This document shows positions 44,401-56,073 of a stretch of DNA of 64,000 bases, piece by piece. The position numbers and the translations under genes are program-made. The notes beneath the pieces were generated by a model. That model was not told the origin of the DNA. It was given only the letters and a program-made list of their open reading frames with translations, and did not search any database. Within the stretch, counting starts at the first letter, position 1. Each line of letters begins with the position of its first letter. This DNA is from Trachythela sp. YZ-2020 (Eukaryota; Cnidaria; Anthozoa; Malacalcyonacea; Clavulariidae): contig JADLSH010000395.1 of the NCBI GenBank assembly GCA_016169945.1, positions 1,893,501 to 1,957,500 on the forward strand. Direction: 5' to 3'.

Positions 44401-47400
44401 AAGCCTGTTCTTTTCTCTTTCGAACAAGTCGTCATTGGTGTCCTTAGTGCAAGTACTAACTGAACAAGAAAATATTTTGTAGAACCTATCAGTTTTAGAT
44501 GCCGCGTAATTATGCAATTTTAGTAATGTTATTTTTTGTTGATAAAAATATATTAGTATAAATTATTATCGTATCTCAAAATTTTAGATTCTCCAATCAC
44601 AGTCACTTAAAATATTATTATTCGCAAACCAATGGTTCAAATTTGAAACGAAACCCACCGTTAGAAAGCTGAATGGCTACGCTTTAAAATGAATATAAAC
44701 ATGAACATTTTACTCTAGCAGTCTTTTCAAAATTTACATTTGAAGCGAAGACACCGTTTTTTTATACACCCTGTATATTAACAGGCATGCAAATTGTAAA
44801 AATAAAGAAATGCTGATTACAGTAAGAAAATAATGTAACCAGAAAAATTGGCCATACCGACCTCGTAATGTTCATATTCGTCAACGTCAAAAGTGTCGTA
44901 ATCAAAAAGCTTATTCTGTAAGGCCTAAACAGTTACAAATAAGAGAGGAGTTAAAAAATTAGGGAAAATGCAAGGCAGCCTTGAGTTTGGCGAGATTGTT
45001 CTTAAAATAATACGTTAAGACTTTCTCTTTTAGTCAATTGCTACGCTAAATGAATGCAAAATGCTCTATAGCAAATTCCTAAATTCGTCCATGAAAAATT
45101 ACAACATATGAAATTAACACTAGTGAATGTTGGCCATGCTTACCTTATAAATACCATTTAAGCAGTCCAGGATTGTGAGATTAAAAGTACAAGCACCAAA
45201 GGATGCGTCTCTATATTGGGTGTAAAATAATACTAAAAATATTGAGATTACTTTACTAGCGGTATAACATCCAAAAGGAGTTGCAAAATGTAAATATACA
45301 ATTCAGGGTTAAAACAAAATACACTTAAGCCTGGTTCACACGAGTGAGATAAGCACAAGCATAAGGCAAGACAAAAGGTAAAACAAAGAGATGCAGTGAA
45401 GTGTGCAACATAAACGTGGACATAAGCAAAAGCCTCGAAGCATAAGCTAAGCCGGAACAAAAGACATTTCAAAAGAAAATTCTTTCCGCTTTGTCTTTTT
45501 AAGCCCTAGAGGGAAAGTTTTCTTTTGTATTTCTGCTTATGCTTATCTCACTCGTGTGAACCAGGCTTTACGTGCTGTAAGAGGCGTGGATCGGATCAAG
45601 TTGAGCCACGATGTCACCCACCGGATTATTTAGCATGAGGTAATATTCTTGCGTGACTGCATCAGCCGAATATGTATCGTTTTTCAAAACTATTACTACT
45701 ACTACTCACCTAAAAGGTAAATATGGCGGAGAGCAACCACTAATCAGAGGTTGATAAGCTTCATCTGGTTTCTTGTTGAGATAGATCACCTGTCAATTAA
45801 ATACATCAAAACCACTCACTATCAATGTTAAATATAAAGTAAATGGTCAAACTGATTGATAGCTGATTAACTTTGTAACAAAGCTGTTCTGTAGAAATGA
45901 TTTTACAATCACGAGAGCATTGATAGGCTATAATTTAAGTAAATTTGCATGGAATTTATGGCAAAAATGTTTTAAGAACTGAGGTTTGCAGCAACAAAAG
46001 GGTGGTTATATGTTCGCAACCTAAGTTCGCACCCGCCACTGCTCAGGAAAGCCAACACACAAGAATTACGACTTGACTCAAAGGTATGCGTGAAAATAAT
46101 ATAATGGTGGTCTTTCTGCAAGGAAGCAAGAAAGTTTGTCGCATCTTTGTACATGCTAATAATATGCATATTTCAATATCAGTAAATTCGCAGTGCTGAT
46201 TTTTGAGAGATTTTTATATTGAGTTATAGATTTTTATATTGAGTTATAGAGCTTAATATAGCGCGATGGGAATAAAGGCTCTCACAATTCTTTTCCTCGT
46301 AGGAAACTACTGCTGACGAAAGATAACACATATAATGGCGTAATTACCGTGCTTACTTATATTTAATTAACATATTGCATTTTCAGTTTATGTCATCATA
46401 GATGCAGTGGTCGTAAACGATTATCTCTAAAACAGGCATACCTGATAAGCACCAATTAAAAACGCGGCATTCGCTCTTTTTCTGCTGTCATAACTTGTGT
46501 AGTGAACAATCTTTTTACGAGCCAGCGAGAATGACTAGAAAAAAGGGACATAAATATTGAACTGTTTTACCACAGAATCATTTTACAAGTGTTGCTACTA
46601 TTTATTTAAAATTCAATTATTATTTAAATAGACGCGGTTAAAGTTAGGAAAAGGGCTATGAAGTTTATGACCCGCTTGATCATAAACCACAGGAATAGCG
46701 GAAAGACGAAAAGCCATATCCCGACCATGGTAAGGGTACTGAAGATAAGAATAACGTGCTGGAATGAAATATATAGAAAGCCAAGAAAAGAAGAACATGA
46801 AGGAAAACAACAAAAAGATTAATCGACATGCATTCTTCAGCATTTACAAGGGTATATTTATTGCTTTACACACTTTGTAGTTTGTGTATACGAGGCAAAA
46901 TAGAGACATGCAGCACACAAATAAGGAGCCATTGAGAAAGGGACACCATACTACCTCTGAGGGCCCGGGAGGGGAATGATTATACCCAATGAATGTTTTC
47001 CTGCATAATGCCCCACATTCTATCTTTTTTCTTACTAGAATTACACTAGTAATGGGATTTTCAGGGTATGCGATAGTTTCGGATTATTGCAATTTAGAAT
47101 ATCTAGCTTTCTCTACAGCAGCTCACTCCTTAGACTGCTACAAGTCGACTCGCATAATGACTGGGTTAATACGGACTGAGTTTACTGGGTTAATACGGAC
47201 CTCGCGCTTTCGTTGAATTGGGCTTAACTGCGCATCTGAGCTTTACCGCGCGTCAATGGAGTCGACTTGTAGCAAGTCTACTCACTCCTCTGCGGAGGCT
47301 TACATGACGTTTCTTGGTAGAGGAAAGAGAGCGCGCAGAGTATGACGGGAGCTAAATGTAATTCCGGTAATTTCGTGCTACAGCAGAATTAATTGCAACG

Positions 47401-50400
47401 TTCCTCTCAGAGAAAGGTCCATGGCGTTAATTAAAAGAAACAATATACAATTCTTTTACTGTCGTTCCAATTGAAGTGTTCCTAAAATATTGCATCAATT
47501 CATTACATAAGTTGATCAATACATTTGCTCAAAAATTGATCAACTTCCTGTTTACTAGCATACTTGTTCCCAATTGGTCAATCAGTCACTGAAATGAGAC
47601 GCCATTGGTCGATTCACACACACAGGAAGTTGATCAATTTTTCAACGAATGAATTGATAAACTTAGGCAATGAATTGATGCAATATTTTAGGAACACTTC
47701 AATTGGAACGACAGTAAGATGATTTGCACAATTAAATTACTAGAAGCTATATATAGAATGTTTGAACTTTTAATTATTAGTTGTTAAAAATGTGGGAAAC
47801 ACAGATACAAAGTTCAATCAAACAGCATGTTGACTTTGTTGTAAGATAAACCAAACATTCCACTTATTAAAGAAAATTTCGGTCGTCTTCGGTATTATTA
47901 ATATTGGACTCAATTATTTATATCAATAAAATTACTTTGAGAGTGATAATAAAAATTTACTCAGAAACTATTACATTCCCAACAAAAGTTAATCATTTTT
48001 GCTCGTGCAGAAAATGCATGTATATCAAAATATTGATCTTTTAAAAAAAAACATTAAAGAGCGTGTGAGTTTAACGTCTGTCAATTTTAACGACAAATTT
48101 AATTTATGAGAACATAAACCCATAATGTCAAATTATAATATGAAGAAACACGAACGCTCATGATCAAACACAGTACTATCAGTACAATGAACTGTACATG
48201 CATGGTACAATTGTCGTTGTTTGCGAGACTTATTATACATTCAAATTATTTTATAACATAATATACTACTTAGCTGGCATTGTGTAGGATGGCCGTATAA
48301 ATTTAGCAACAATTAACTAGTATCTAGGCTATAGTCCTAGATTCTGCAGGTGTATTTTCAATAAGCAAGTTTTCGGGAAAACATATGTATTGCCTATTGG
48401 CTTTGTTTCAGCACGAAAATAACTTAGTTATATATAATGTCTATTATGCACTACGCCACTAGTCAATTGAACCCCCCCCCCCACCTCCGGGCATATGCGG
48501 GGTTTTACAGAGTTTTAACAAACATTGCCATTATGGTACCCGGGGTTTTAACACTGACAAAAAGGCCGGGATAAAATTCCGGGGATTTAACTCTCATACA
48601 GAGCCTTTGATTTAATAAACTGACACATGCTCGCCTGACTTTCTTCTTTGCCAACTCCCTGTAACAGCTCGTTTTTATATAAAAAATGACTGATCAGACG
48701 ACTAGATGAAAAGTTAGATTTGGAAAACTATGGCAAGCCGGGCATTTTAACAAATGGACAACATTTTAAGGCCGGGATTTTAACACTCGAGAAATGTTAA
48801 AATCTCCGCATACTCCCGGGGTCGGGTTTCAATTAACTACTGCATAATATCGCGTCTAATATTGCATGCAGTGCACCGTCACTGAAGACTTAATTAGTTC
48901 ATAGATATCTTCTTGCAAGTTGCAAGTTTTGCCATGCTGGAAATAGACATGCGTATGGTATCTGCGATTCTGAGCTGTTGTTTAGGCATAATAATAGTTC
49001 ATTAGAACAATTATTACTAACTAATAATAATTGGCAAAACTTGCCACAAATAGCCAAACAAGTATTTAGTCTGTCTGCAATGTATGAATTTGATTAAGAC
49101 AAGTACTAAGGGTCTATAAGTACAAGTACGGATGTAGATGCATGTTTTTTGGACAAAAATGCCTGCGACCATACCTGCGACGTAGATCTTATACTCTCTC
49201 AATTACAAACTACATTGAACAGAACTCGCTTTGACATTCGTTGTTTAAATTACAATTCTTGCTGTTAAAATTTCCAGTGTAACGTACGTCATGATAGCTT
49301 TATGAAATATTAAAACGCAATATGAGGGTCAAGCAATTAACTGCTGTGCGTTATAATAAATATAACAGATTTAACAGTATAACACTGCGTATCTTGGTTT
49401 GCTTTGGCTTGCCGGCAGCCGAAAACACGCTACGCATTATTACAATAGCTGGTACTGAGATTCTTCTGTTAAAGATCCTGTGATGTCACATGCCAAGCAA
49501 GAAATGAAGAAATAGCAGTATTACATAGTTAAATTTTGTTAAAATGTATATAGTTAAATGTACACAAGACCAAAGACCAAAGTTGTTTTGTATATTTCTT
49601 TTCACTTTTGAATATTTTAAATTTACATAATTCAGTTTTGTTTTGTAACATCTACTAGTTTGTATACTTTTCAACGTACTAACTTAGACAATGTTAATTT
49701 AAAAAATGTCATCAGAGTACTACCAAAGCTGTGCTTTCTGATGTATAAGGGCCTCTGCCACTTACAAAACATGGATCTGTGTTAAAATTGCTGCACAGGT
49801 GGCAATACCTTCTAACAAGTCCTTCTATATTTCAGTGATGCAAAGGGTACATTGTCATTGTACTATCCACAGACTACAGGACTGGTATAATTCAACTATT
49901 GTACCAGAACTCGTGTGAGACTCACACATTTAGGACTCATATATCTCATGCTCTCACACACTCATGAGAATCTCACACATTTCAACAAATGTTGAGACAT
50001 CTTGTTACCAGAGCCTCAAATCGAGGGGCTGGGAGTGAGAATGTGACAAAAATTACAAAATGGCACACACCGACAGTGCCGAAAATGCAGGAAATGGCAT
50101 TTCAGAGACTCTAGATTTAAAAATTTTCCAAGGGGGCATCCCGGACACCCCTAAAAATCTCGCGCCAGTCGGTGCTCATCTATAGGCGTCGGTATCTCAC
50201 TCATTGGAACAATGCCACCTTGGAGTGTCTGCCATATTGGTCAAGTGTGTCTGTACTACAGGAGGAAACTGGAGTACCCAGAGATGTAGAGTACAACTCA
50301 CAGGTTATTGTTACTAAACATGGTTATAGTTTATGCATGCTTCCCACTCACAAAACAAAACCCCCATAACACAACACACCAACCCACATCCACAAGAAAC

Positions 50401-51445
50401 TGCCACATAATTGTTAACAAACAGTTTACATTACTACATTGATGACTGATGTTAAACAGGACTATATATTTTGAAATAACCATCATCCAAACTTGATGGT
50501 GAACCCATTTTTAGTGCACAATGATAAATAATTTGGGTCAAGTTTAGCTGCTGTAATTTATGAAGTTTATAACTGCAACCAAAATAAAGGTCTGACATCA
50601 GTTGACAATATATTTGTTATAGACAAGTAAATGGCATGTGTAATCATTCAATTTCTGATCTTAAATTTTCTTTTTAATTTTGTGATATGGTCTGAGTAAA
50701 CTCCAATATTGGGTATTTGTCACTGAACTAGTGATTGAATTAATTAAGGATGAAATATTGGTTCATCCAGAAAACATCTACACCTCCATCATCTATAGGC
50801 ATAGAGGATATGGTAAGTTAACCCCCCTCCCCACACATATATTAATTGATGTTTTTACACAGGATAACCTGTCTCAATTTTAGCCTATGTCCCTAAATTT
50901 TGGAGGACTGACTTTAAACTGAAACGCCAAGTTACCTTGAGTTTCTTATTCAGCTTGCAGCAGTAGCGATACAGCATGGCCAAATTGAGGGGACCAAAGT
51001 CAGCATAAAAACTTAAATGCAATTAAAACATAATAAAGCTTATTAAACACAGTGATAGACTCCAAGTATTTGTGGTTTTCTGGGCAAAAACTAACGAGAC
51101 AAGACAAAACCACTAAGCATTCCATGTCAACAAAGTGTCATACGATATATATACAAGAGGTATTATACAAAAATGAGACATACTTTTCATACACTAAATC
51201 ATCATCAATGCTAAAATAATGTGCATTTTGAGTGCTTCTAGGCCTTCCCCGTACAGTAGCGAAGTAAAGCCGATCTGCAAAACGCAAATATACAAGCAAA
51301 ATCAAGACATAAAGCCTAGACATTTATACACAAAGTACCGCGATTTAAGACGGTCTTTTATTAAACGACCGCTTCAAGAGCTTGATAACTACGTACCTTT
51401 TATTATTTCACACTCGTTAATGCCAGGTGAACTTTCTTCAGACAT
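38426..51445 (-). CDS. CDC14: CDC14 dual-specificity protein phosphatase, 17 exons
   Basis: Exons 5' to 3': 51445-51397, 51274-51184, 51011-50936, 46534-46442, 45789-45710, 45210-45144, 44924-44862, 44267-44231, 44018-43968, 43398-43224, 42910-42855, 42529-42442, 42024-41974, 41524-41457, 40902-40814, 39849-39653, 38612-38426. All join in phase with GT/AG, giving about 505 residues. The N-terminal pseudo-phosphatase half has [32 protein letters not shown] and [20 protein letters not shown]. The catalytic half has [37 protein letters not shown] and the P-loop HCKAGLGRTG (nucleophile Cys, Arg), then [14 protein letters not shown]. The Ser-rich tail keeps [11 protein letters not shown], as in vertebrate CDC14A. 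Known role of the family: Cys-based dephosphorylation of CDK-type pSer/Thr-Pro sites in mitotic exit, cytokinesis and ciliogenesis. The last exon may read to the TGA at 38426 or be cut at a weak donor (GTTAGA, about 38558), so the extreme C-terminus is uncertain. Confidence 0.95.
43421..43760 (+). repeat. Minisatellite of ATTAGAGAGGGGG(C/T)T units in a CDC14 intron
   Basis: About 20 degenerate units of 15-17 bases (TTAGAGAGGGGGCTTA, TTAGAGAGGGGGTTCA, TAGAGAGGGGGTATTAA) lie only about 20 bases from exon 43398-43224, near its 3' splice site. Related fragments continue to about 43915. On the transcribed strand it is a CT-rich tract, so it may serve as an extended polypyrimidine region. Confidence 0.9.
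44312..44773. mobile_element. 462-bp Tc1/mariner-type MITE in a CDC14 intron
   Basis: Ends CAGAGTGTATAAAAAAAATG and, on the reverse strand, CAGGGTGTATAAAAAAACGG. Flanked by TATA (44308-44311 and 44774-44777), so target TA or TATA. No transposase. The left end resembles that of the insertion at 57749. Confidence 0.8.
45328..45567. mobile_element. 240-bp MITE with TTA duplication in a CDC14 intron
   Basis: Ends AGCCTGGTTCACACGAGTGA inverted, with arms about 38 bases long. TTA at 45325-45327 and 45568-45570. PIF/Harbinger-type. Confidence 0.88.
47131..47280. mobile_element. 150-bp MITE with 9-bp duplication (Mutator-like)
   Basis: Ends TAGACTGCTACAAGTCGACT and, on the reverse strand, TAGACTTGCTACAAGTCGAC. 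A perfect 9-bp direct repeat CTCACTCCT stands at 47122-47130 and 47281-47289, the size made by Mutator-like transposases. Inside, CTGGGTTAATACGGAC occurs twice in tandem. Confidence 0.85.
47459..47714. mobile_element. 256-bp TA-flanked MITE
   Basis: Inverted arms of about 50 bases starting CTGTCGTTCCAATTGAAGTG, with TA at both outer edges (47457-47458 and 47715-47716). Inner GTTGATCAA motifs repeat. In the long CDC14 intron 3. Confidence 0.8.
48443..48849. mobile_element. About 400-bp inverted-end element in CDC14 intron 3
   Basis: Arms around CAATTGAACCCC-CCACCTCCGG (left, 48464-48490) and CCCGGGGTCGGGTTTCAATT (right, 48816-48835), with ATTATGCA and TGCATAAT further out. The interior repeats GGGATTTTAACA and its variants. 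No open frame. Confidence 0.65.
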
Positions 51446-53280
51446 TTTTAAAAAGTAGGATATCATATGTAGCAAGCTATGCTTCTAAAATCTAACCCTT
51501 TCCATTTTTATTTCGTTGTATAAAAATATATTAAACCGCTCAAGTAGCTAGATATGAAACCTTATCTACCCGTATTAGGATGGAATGATATATATTTTGC
51601 TCAAACAATGTGTTTAGCCAATCAGAAAGCAGTAGAATGCCGTTACTATGACGGCGGAGATTAGTTCACGTTGAGAACGTCAACAAAGCAAATTCAAACA
51701 AAGACGCTGAATTTTATGCTCTAAATTTTAATTGCTATTACTTTATAAGTCCTTGCACAAGTTCACTGATACAGATGTATGCTACACGGCCATTAAAATA
51801 AATCGGGGTGTCTGGATGGCAATTATATGCTAGTGCTAATGAGTGATTATGCAAGCCAAAGCCCAAATGGTGTGTGTTTTTAAATAACTTGTTTTGCACA
51901 TTTTTGATATTAAGGTCCAGTATCTCGCAGTATAATATGTAGGTGGGATTTTATAATATATTTCAGAGATTTTAAATGTAACTCACAGAGAACTGATCAT
52001 CGGTTTCAGTCATTGGTAAAAATCCTGTAGTGACGTCATACTATCTGCATTTCAGCATTTAGATTTAAACCTCTCGAGAGTTTAGTAAAAATGTCCATCA
52101 TGGTACGTGGTGTTCGATCACGAACAAATTTCTGTGAGGTATGGTCAGGGAGTGTTTATGACATTGCTGGCCATTACTGTCTGATTGCGACACCGAATAC
52201 AACTATGCAAGGTGATTTATTTAAGTTTTTTGAAAAAGAGAAACAGAATGGCACAACTATTTCTGGGGTGGGGGGAGTTGGTCGTAAGCTTTTCATTGCG
52301 TTAGGTGTCAAAGACAGCACTGTAAATGTCGAGAGTACCAATATTTTTTACCAGGATTGTAGTTAGGTAGTTTGATCCTATACAAACCCTACTTCAAATA
52401 TATCGTTTATCGCTACCTACACTGGAACCATGCACATTCACGACTTTAATTCGCAAATTAAACAATCTCAGGGTAAAACTTCAGTTACAACGCTAACTTA
52501 TTTTCGTATACTTGAATTGATCCGTCTTGTTTCTCCTCGTTCCTCCCATTGACCTGTCTGGCGACTTCTATTGAACTTAGCCACCTTAAGGTCTGTTAAG
52601 GAGAATCATTAACATTCTCTTTAAAAATTATTATATATTTTCAAATTTGATTTTTCACAATGTCCATAATTTTCAATTTGAGACTATGTATGTGCAAAAC
52701 AATGTTGCTTTCCCAGTGTTTTCGTAGTATAGTTCTAACGAATGAGGTTATTGTTCTCCAGTGGCAGTGTTTGTAGGCAGTGTTCTACAAGAAACTGCCG
52801 TGGTTTATGTATATAAAGTACCTGAAAAAGATTAAAAAACAACTAAACGTTTCGTGCGAAGGCCGTTTTCAGGAGGCTACAGACCTTCTTACAAAGGGCC
52901 TTCGTTTGAAACGGCGAAATGTTTTCAACTTTTTTCAGTTAGCTATACTGTAGTTCAGAAACAAACCACGTCAGCTTTTTGTTCTCCACTCACTTGGCGA
53001 AAGGGAATAATAAATAACGCTACAAAAACCAAAACTTTAACAAACTTTTGTTTTCTGCCGTGGTTCGTGTCTGCACTAGTCTGAACTACGCCTAGAAAAG
53101 ACTATTCTATATTTCTAATAGTTCACACACAAACCACGCAACCTATTGAAGAATAATACCTATTTACACTGCATGGACCCCTGCAATTGGGAAAACCAAT
53201 GCACTCGGTTTTAGAAACAGAGTTATTACTTCTATACATAATAAAAACGTCTAGGAAGGTTCCATCTCCCCGGCCGTCAG
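51446..53280. other. Spacer between SYD-1 and CDC14, including the CDC14 promoter side
   Basis: Contains a plus-strand open frame (52091-52366, listed separately) and, at 52840-52930, two GC-rich tracts around GGCCTTCG and GAAAC that look like decayed retroelement ends. No conserved exon was recognised. CDC14 transcription would start just above 51445; no TATA box is obvious. Confidence 0.35.
52091..52366 (+). CDS. Hypothetical 91-residue open frame
   Basis: ATG after an A-rich leader (TAGTAAAAATG), stop TAG at 52364-52366. The protein has a balanced, protein-like composition with segments such as FCEVWSGSVYDIAGHYCLIA and GDLFKFFEKEKQNGTTI, but no domain I recognise, no signal peptide and no membrane helix. 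It is oriented opposite to CDC14 about 650 bases away. It could be a small gene or a chance frame. Confidence 0.25.
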   Translation: MSIMVRGVRSRTNFCEVWSGSVYDIAGHYCLIATPNTTMQGDLFKFFEKEKQNGTTISGVGGVGRKLFIALGVKDSTVNVESTNIFYQDCS

Positions 53281-56073
53281 TCAACAGGCTGAAACTTGTT
53301 CTGGTTTTGGCCAAATTTCTAATAGTAACTTAATGGCATTGATATCTTTCTTTGTGTCACTGACAGTACTGGTTGTGCTGCCACCGAGTGATGGACATAG
53401 CAATACAGGTCCAATACATACTGCTAAATTATGACTGTCCATCTTGTTCACATCACTGTTCATTAGTACAGTGACAAAATGATCTAACAAGTACATAATT
53501 GTCGCTTTGCACGGGCGAGTGAACTTTTTAATGATTTCAGAAACTAAATTATCAGGCATGGTTTCGGCTTCTGTCTCGCAGAGTAATTCCCGTACATCTT
53601 GCGAGAGGAGAGGTTGTGGTAACTCACGCAGATAATCTTTAAGTAAACCAGTTATAATGTTAACATCAACTGGATTCTCAGTCCGACTCAAGTCAACACT
53701 CGCGCTATTGTTTTCAAATTGCGCCCGCAATACCTTCTTCTTAGCGGCGTTCCCGCAAATACGGTAGATCCCAGTCGTCTCCAGTGCTCGCTCGTTAATC
53801 TCCTCCACACACTTACGGATTAAGTTTGGGATTTTAGAATTCTCGCGTCGTAAAACCGTTTCAAGAGGAAAACCGAAAACACCTTCTTTCTTTTGTGAAG
53901 GCGTGCGTTGAAGAAGGAATTTCATATCTGTGAATTTTAGTTTAATACAAAGCATTCCGGAGGGTTCTAAACAAACTGCGAGCAAGTGTTCACTACCTTC
54001 GCTTAACAACTGAGCTAAACTTAAGCAACCTTCTGCAATCTTAACGTCTTCCTTCTTTGAACGCGAGCAAACCGTTATTCGAATTTCTCGTGTTCGTTGT
54101 AACTCGATCTCAAAACTTTCGTTCCATTGAAAATCATTCAGACCTTTCTTTGGGACTGTAGAAGCTTGTTTGATTCCGTCAGAATCTACACTACAAAATA
54201 TTTTAGTCTTTTTGCGTTTCTCTCTCGTGATAGATTCTTCTGACCCAATCTGCGCTCCTTTGACGATATCCAAAGTAAGCATTCCCGTCACGGCACGTGA
54301 AGGAGTTTCCTGGGGTGTACCTGGGTATAACCTATAGCCGTGTTCTGCGTCATCAGACGAGACATCTGTTGATTCCTGGATACGATACGGTTCTCCGAAA
54401 GCAGCAATTTTTGAAAGCGGTCGTGCGCCTTCCGAGAATTTCCGAACGTGTTTACGTTTTTGGTGTCCGATTTTGGAAAACCAGCTATTGTGAGATTGGT
54501 TTAAATCATCTGAAGACAAAGAATGAAGAAATGGTGGTTTTTCATTCGGTTTAATATCAGAAATACCTTTCGAGGTTTGGTCTTCACTTTCAGCAGATGA
54601 GCTCACTGGGCTGCTGTCAGAGAGCTGGGATGTATGCGTTAGCATCTCGGATCGAGAAAGTCCGCTAGTACCGAGACTTGATGAACTGGTTTTAGACTTT
54701 CTTGACTGAGATTTGGGAGAGTCAGTACTTGATAATGACGAACTAGAACCGAACGTTTCCGAGGTTTTACGTAAACTAGACTTGGTTATGTCCTCTTCTT
54801 TTGGTTCAATTTTGATCTCGTCCAGTGTACGACAAACAACATTTGACGTAGATTCAAACTTTGAATACTTCGGGTCGTTCGAAGCTATAATATCAAACTT
54901 TATATCACCAGGGTCTAAACGCTTTGAAGTCTGTTTGTCATCATGACTGTCCGTCCCTTTCACTTGTGAATGTGTTCTTTCATTTATTGACATGGGTATA
55001 ACGGTGGATCTCTTTTGACTTCTCTGCTTGCTCGCGGGAGTATGCTCTGAATTTAAGTTAATGTTTGCAACTTCTTTATTTATATGTGTTTGTGAAACTC
55101 TTTGGCTTAATTTATTGTTTTCTCTAAAGTTGCTGTTTGAAGTCAACTGGGTACTAATATTAGTATTATTGCCCTGTTTCTGACGAGATAATTCACTTGA
55201 TGCAACAATGTTTGAAGTATGTGGATTCAGGTGATTATCAAAGCGATTACTAAGTTGTGACTTACTTGGATCTGATTCGGGAGGTGCGGGTAATATCCTG
55301 CCAGAGGAACTGCGCCTACATTTACGGGCGCCCGGTGGGGTAACAATACTTCTTTGTGTAGAAATTTGGGTGCCCTGTTTCGGACCAGTTCTGTGGCTGT
55401 CAAGTTTGTGACTTTGTTCAATATAGTTATTATTCACATTCCGGACACTTTGTTTTGAATCCTCAATAACACGTTCCTTCGGCGTTTCAGTGATGTCTCC
55501 TCTACGTCTAAATCTAACTTTTAATGTCAATTTCTTAGGGATTTGAATCATAGCTACAACATCACTGAGTTTATAATCTTTAACAGCGACACGGTTAATC
55601 TCTAATATTTCATCTCCAGTGCTAAGTAAGGAGTTTTGCTCCACAACACCACCAGGAGTTAGTCGAGAGACAAAAATCCCACCAGGTTCTTCACATTTAT
55701 TGACATTATACTCTCGTAATGAAAACCCTAAAGGTTGTCCTGAAGTTTTGAGTATATTCACCAAACCAACATCGCCTTGTAAAATGACTTTCGTATTTGG
55801 TGTTTGGGATATTTCACTGCCATGTTTTGTGGTAATACCTCTTTCCATAATCTTATTTGCGTTCGTTGTTGTCTCGCTGCCGTAATCCAACGACAAAAGC
55901 ATAGCAACAACCTCTGGAGTAAGTCGTTTCTTTGCAATTGAAGCCATAGTTTGTTTCTCCATGTCAACAGAGTCACGACGCTGTACTATTTCACTTGATC
56001 TTACGCTTGTGTCAATATTCGGGGCTCGCGGTAGACGACGCCGGGATTGGCTTTGCAAGCCTGGCGTAGCCAT
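53281..56073 (-). CDS. SYD1: SYD-1/SYDE-like Rho GTPase-activating protein (PDZ-C2-RhoGAP), single exon
   Basis: 930 codons in one uninterrupted frame from the ATG at 56073. Residues about 94-190 form a PDZ domain (GQPLGFSLREYN as carboxylate-binding loop, GGVVEQNSLLSTGDEILEIN). Residues about 200-590 are Ser/Thr-rich and probably disordered. About 600-715 fits a C2-like domain (GMLTLDIVKGAQIG ... FQWNESFEIEL). About 728-925 is a RhoGAP domain with the arginine finger in ETTGIYRICGNAAKK, LLKDYLRELPQPLLS, and MDSHNLAVCIGPVLLCPS. The order PDZ-C2-RhoGAP is that of nematode SYD-1 and fly Syd-1; vertebrate SYDE1/2 lack the PDZ. In bilaterians these proteins organise presynaptic sites and act on Rho GTPases. 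Some SYD-1 proteins have weak GAP activity, but here the Arg is present. No introns, although both neighbours are finely split. Confidence 0.94.
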   Translation of the reverse strand: MATPGLQSQSRRRLPRAPNIDTSVRSSEIVQRRDSVDMEKQTMASIAKKRLTPEVVAMLLSLDYGSETTTNANKIMERGITTKHGSEISQTPNTKVILQGDVGLVNILKTSGQPLGFSLREYNVNKCEEPGGIFVSRLTPGGVVEQNSLLSTGDEILEINRVAVKDYKLSDVVAMIQIPKKLTLKVRFRRRGDITETPKERVIEDSKQSVRNVNNNYIEQSHKLDSHRTGPKQGTQISTQRSIVTPPGARKCRRSSSGRILPAPPESDPSKSQLSNRFDNHLNPHTSNIVASSELSRQKQGNNTNISTQLTSNSNFRENNKLSQRVSQTHINKEVANINLNSEHTPASKQRSQKRSTVIPMSINERTHSQVKGTDSHDDKQTSKRLDPGDIKFDIIASNDPKYSKFESTSNVVCRTLDEIKIEPKEEDITKSSLRKTSETFGSSSSLSSTDSPKSQSRKSKTSSSSLGTSGLSRSEMLTHTSQLSDSSPVSSSAESEDQTSKGISDIKPNEKPPFLHSLSSDDLNQSHNSWFSKIGHQKRKHVRKFSEGARPLSKIAAFGEPYRIQESTDVSSDDAEHGYRLYPGTPQETPSRAVTGMLTLDIVKGAQIGSEESITREKRKKTKIFCSVDSDGIKQASTVPKKGLNDFQWNESFEIELQRTREIRITVCSRSKKEDVKIAEGCLSLAQLLSEGSEHLLAVCLEPSGMLCIKLKFTDMKFLLQRTPSQKKEGVFGFPLETVLRRENSKIPNLIRKCVEEINERALETTGIYRICGNAAKKKVLRAQFENNSASVDLSRTENPVDVNIITGLLKDYLRELPQPLLSQDVRELLCETEAETMPDNLVSEIIKKFTRPCKATIMYLLDHFVTVLMNSDVNKMDSHNLAVCIGPVLLCPSLGGSTTSTVSDTKKDINAIKLLLEIWPKPEQVSAC

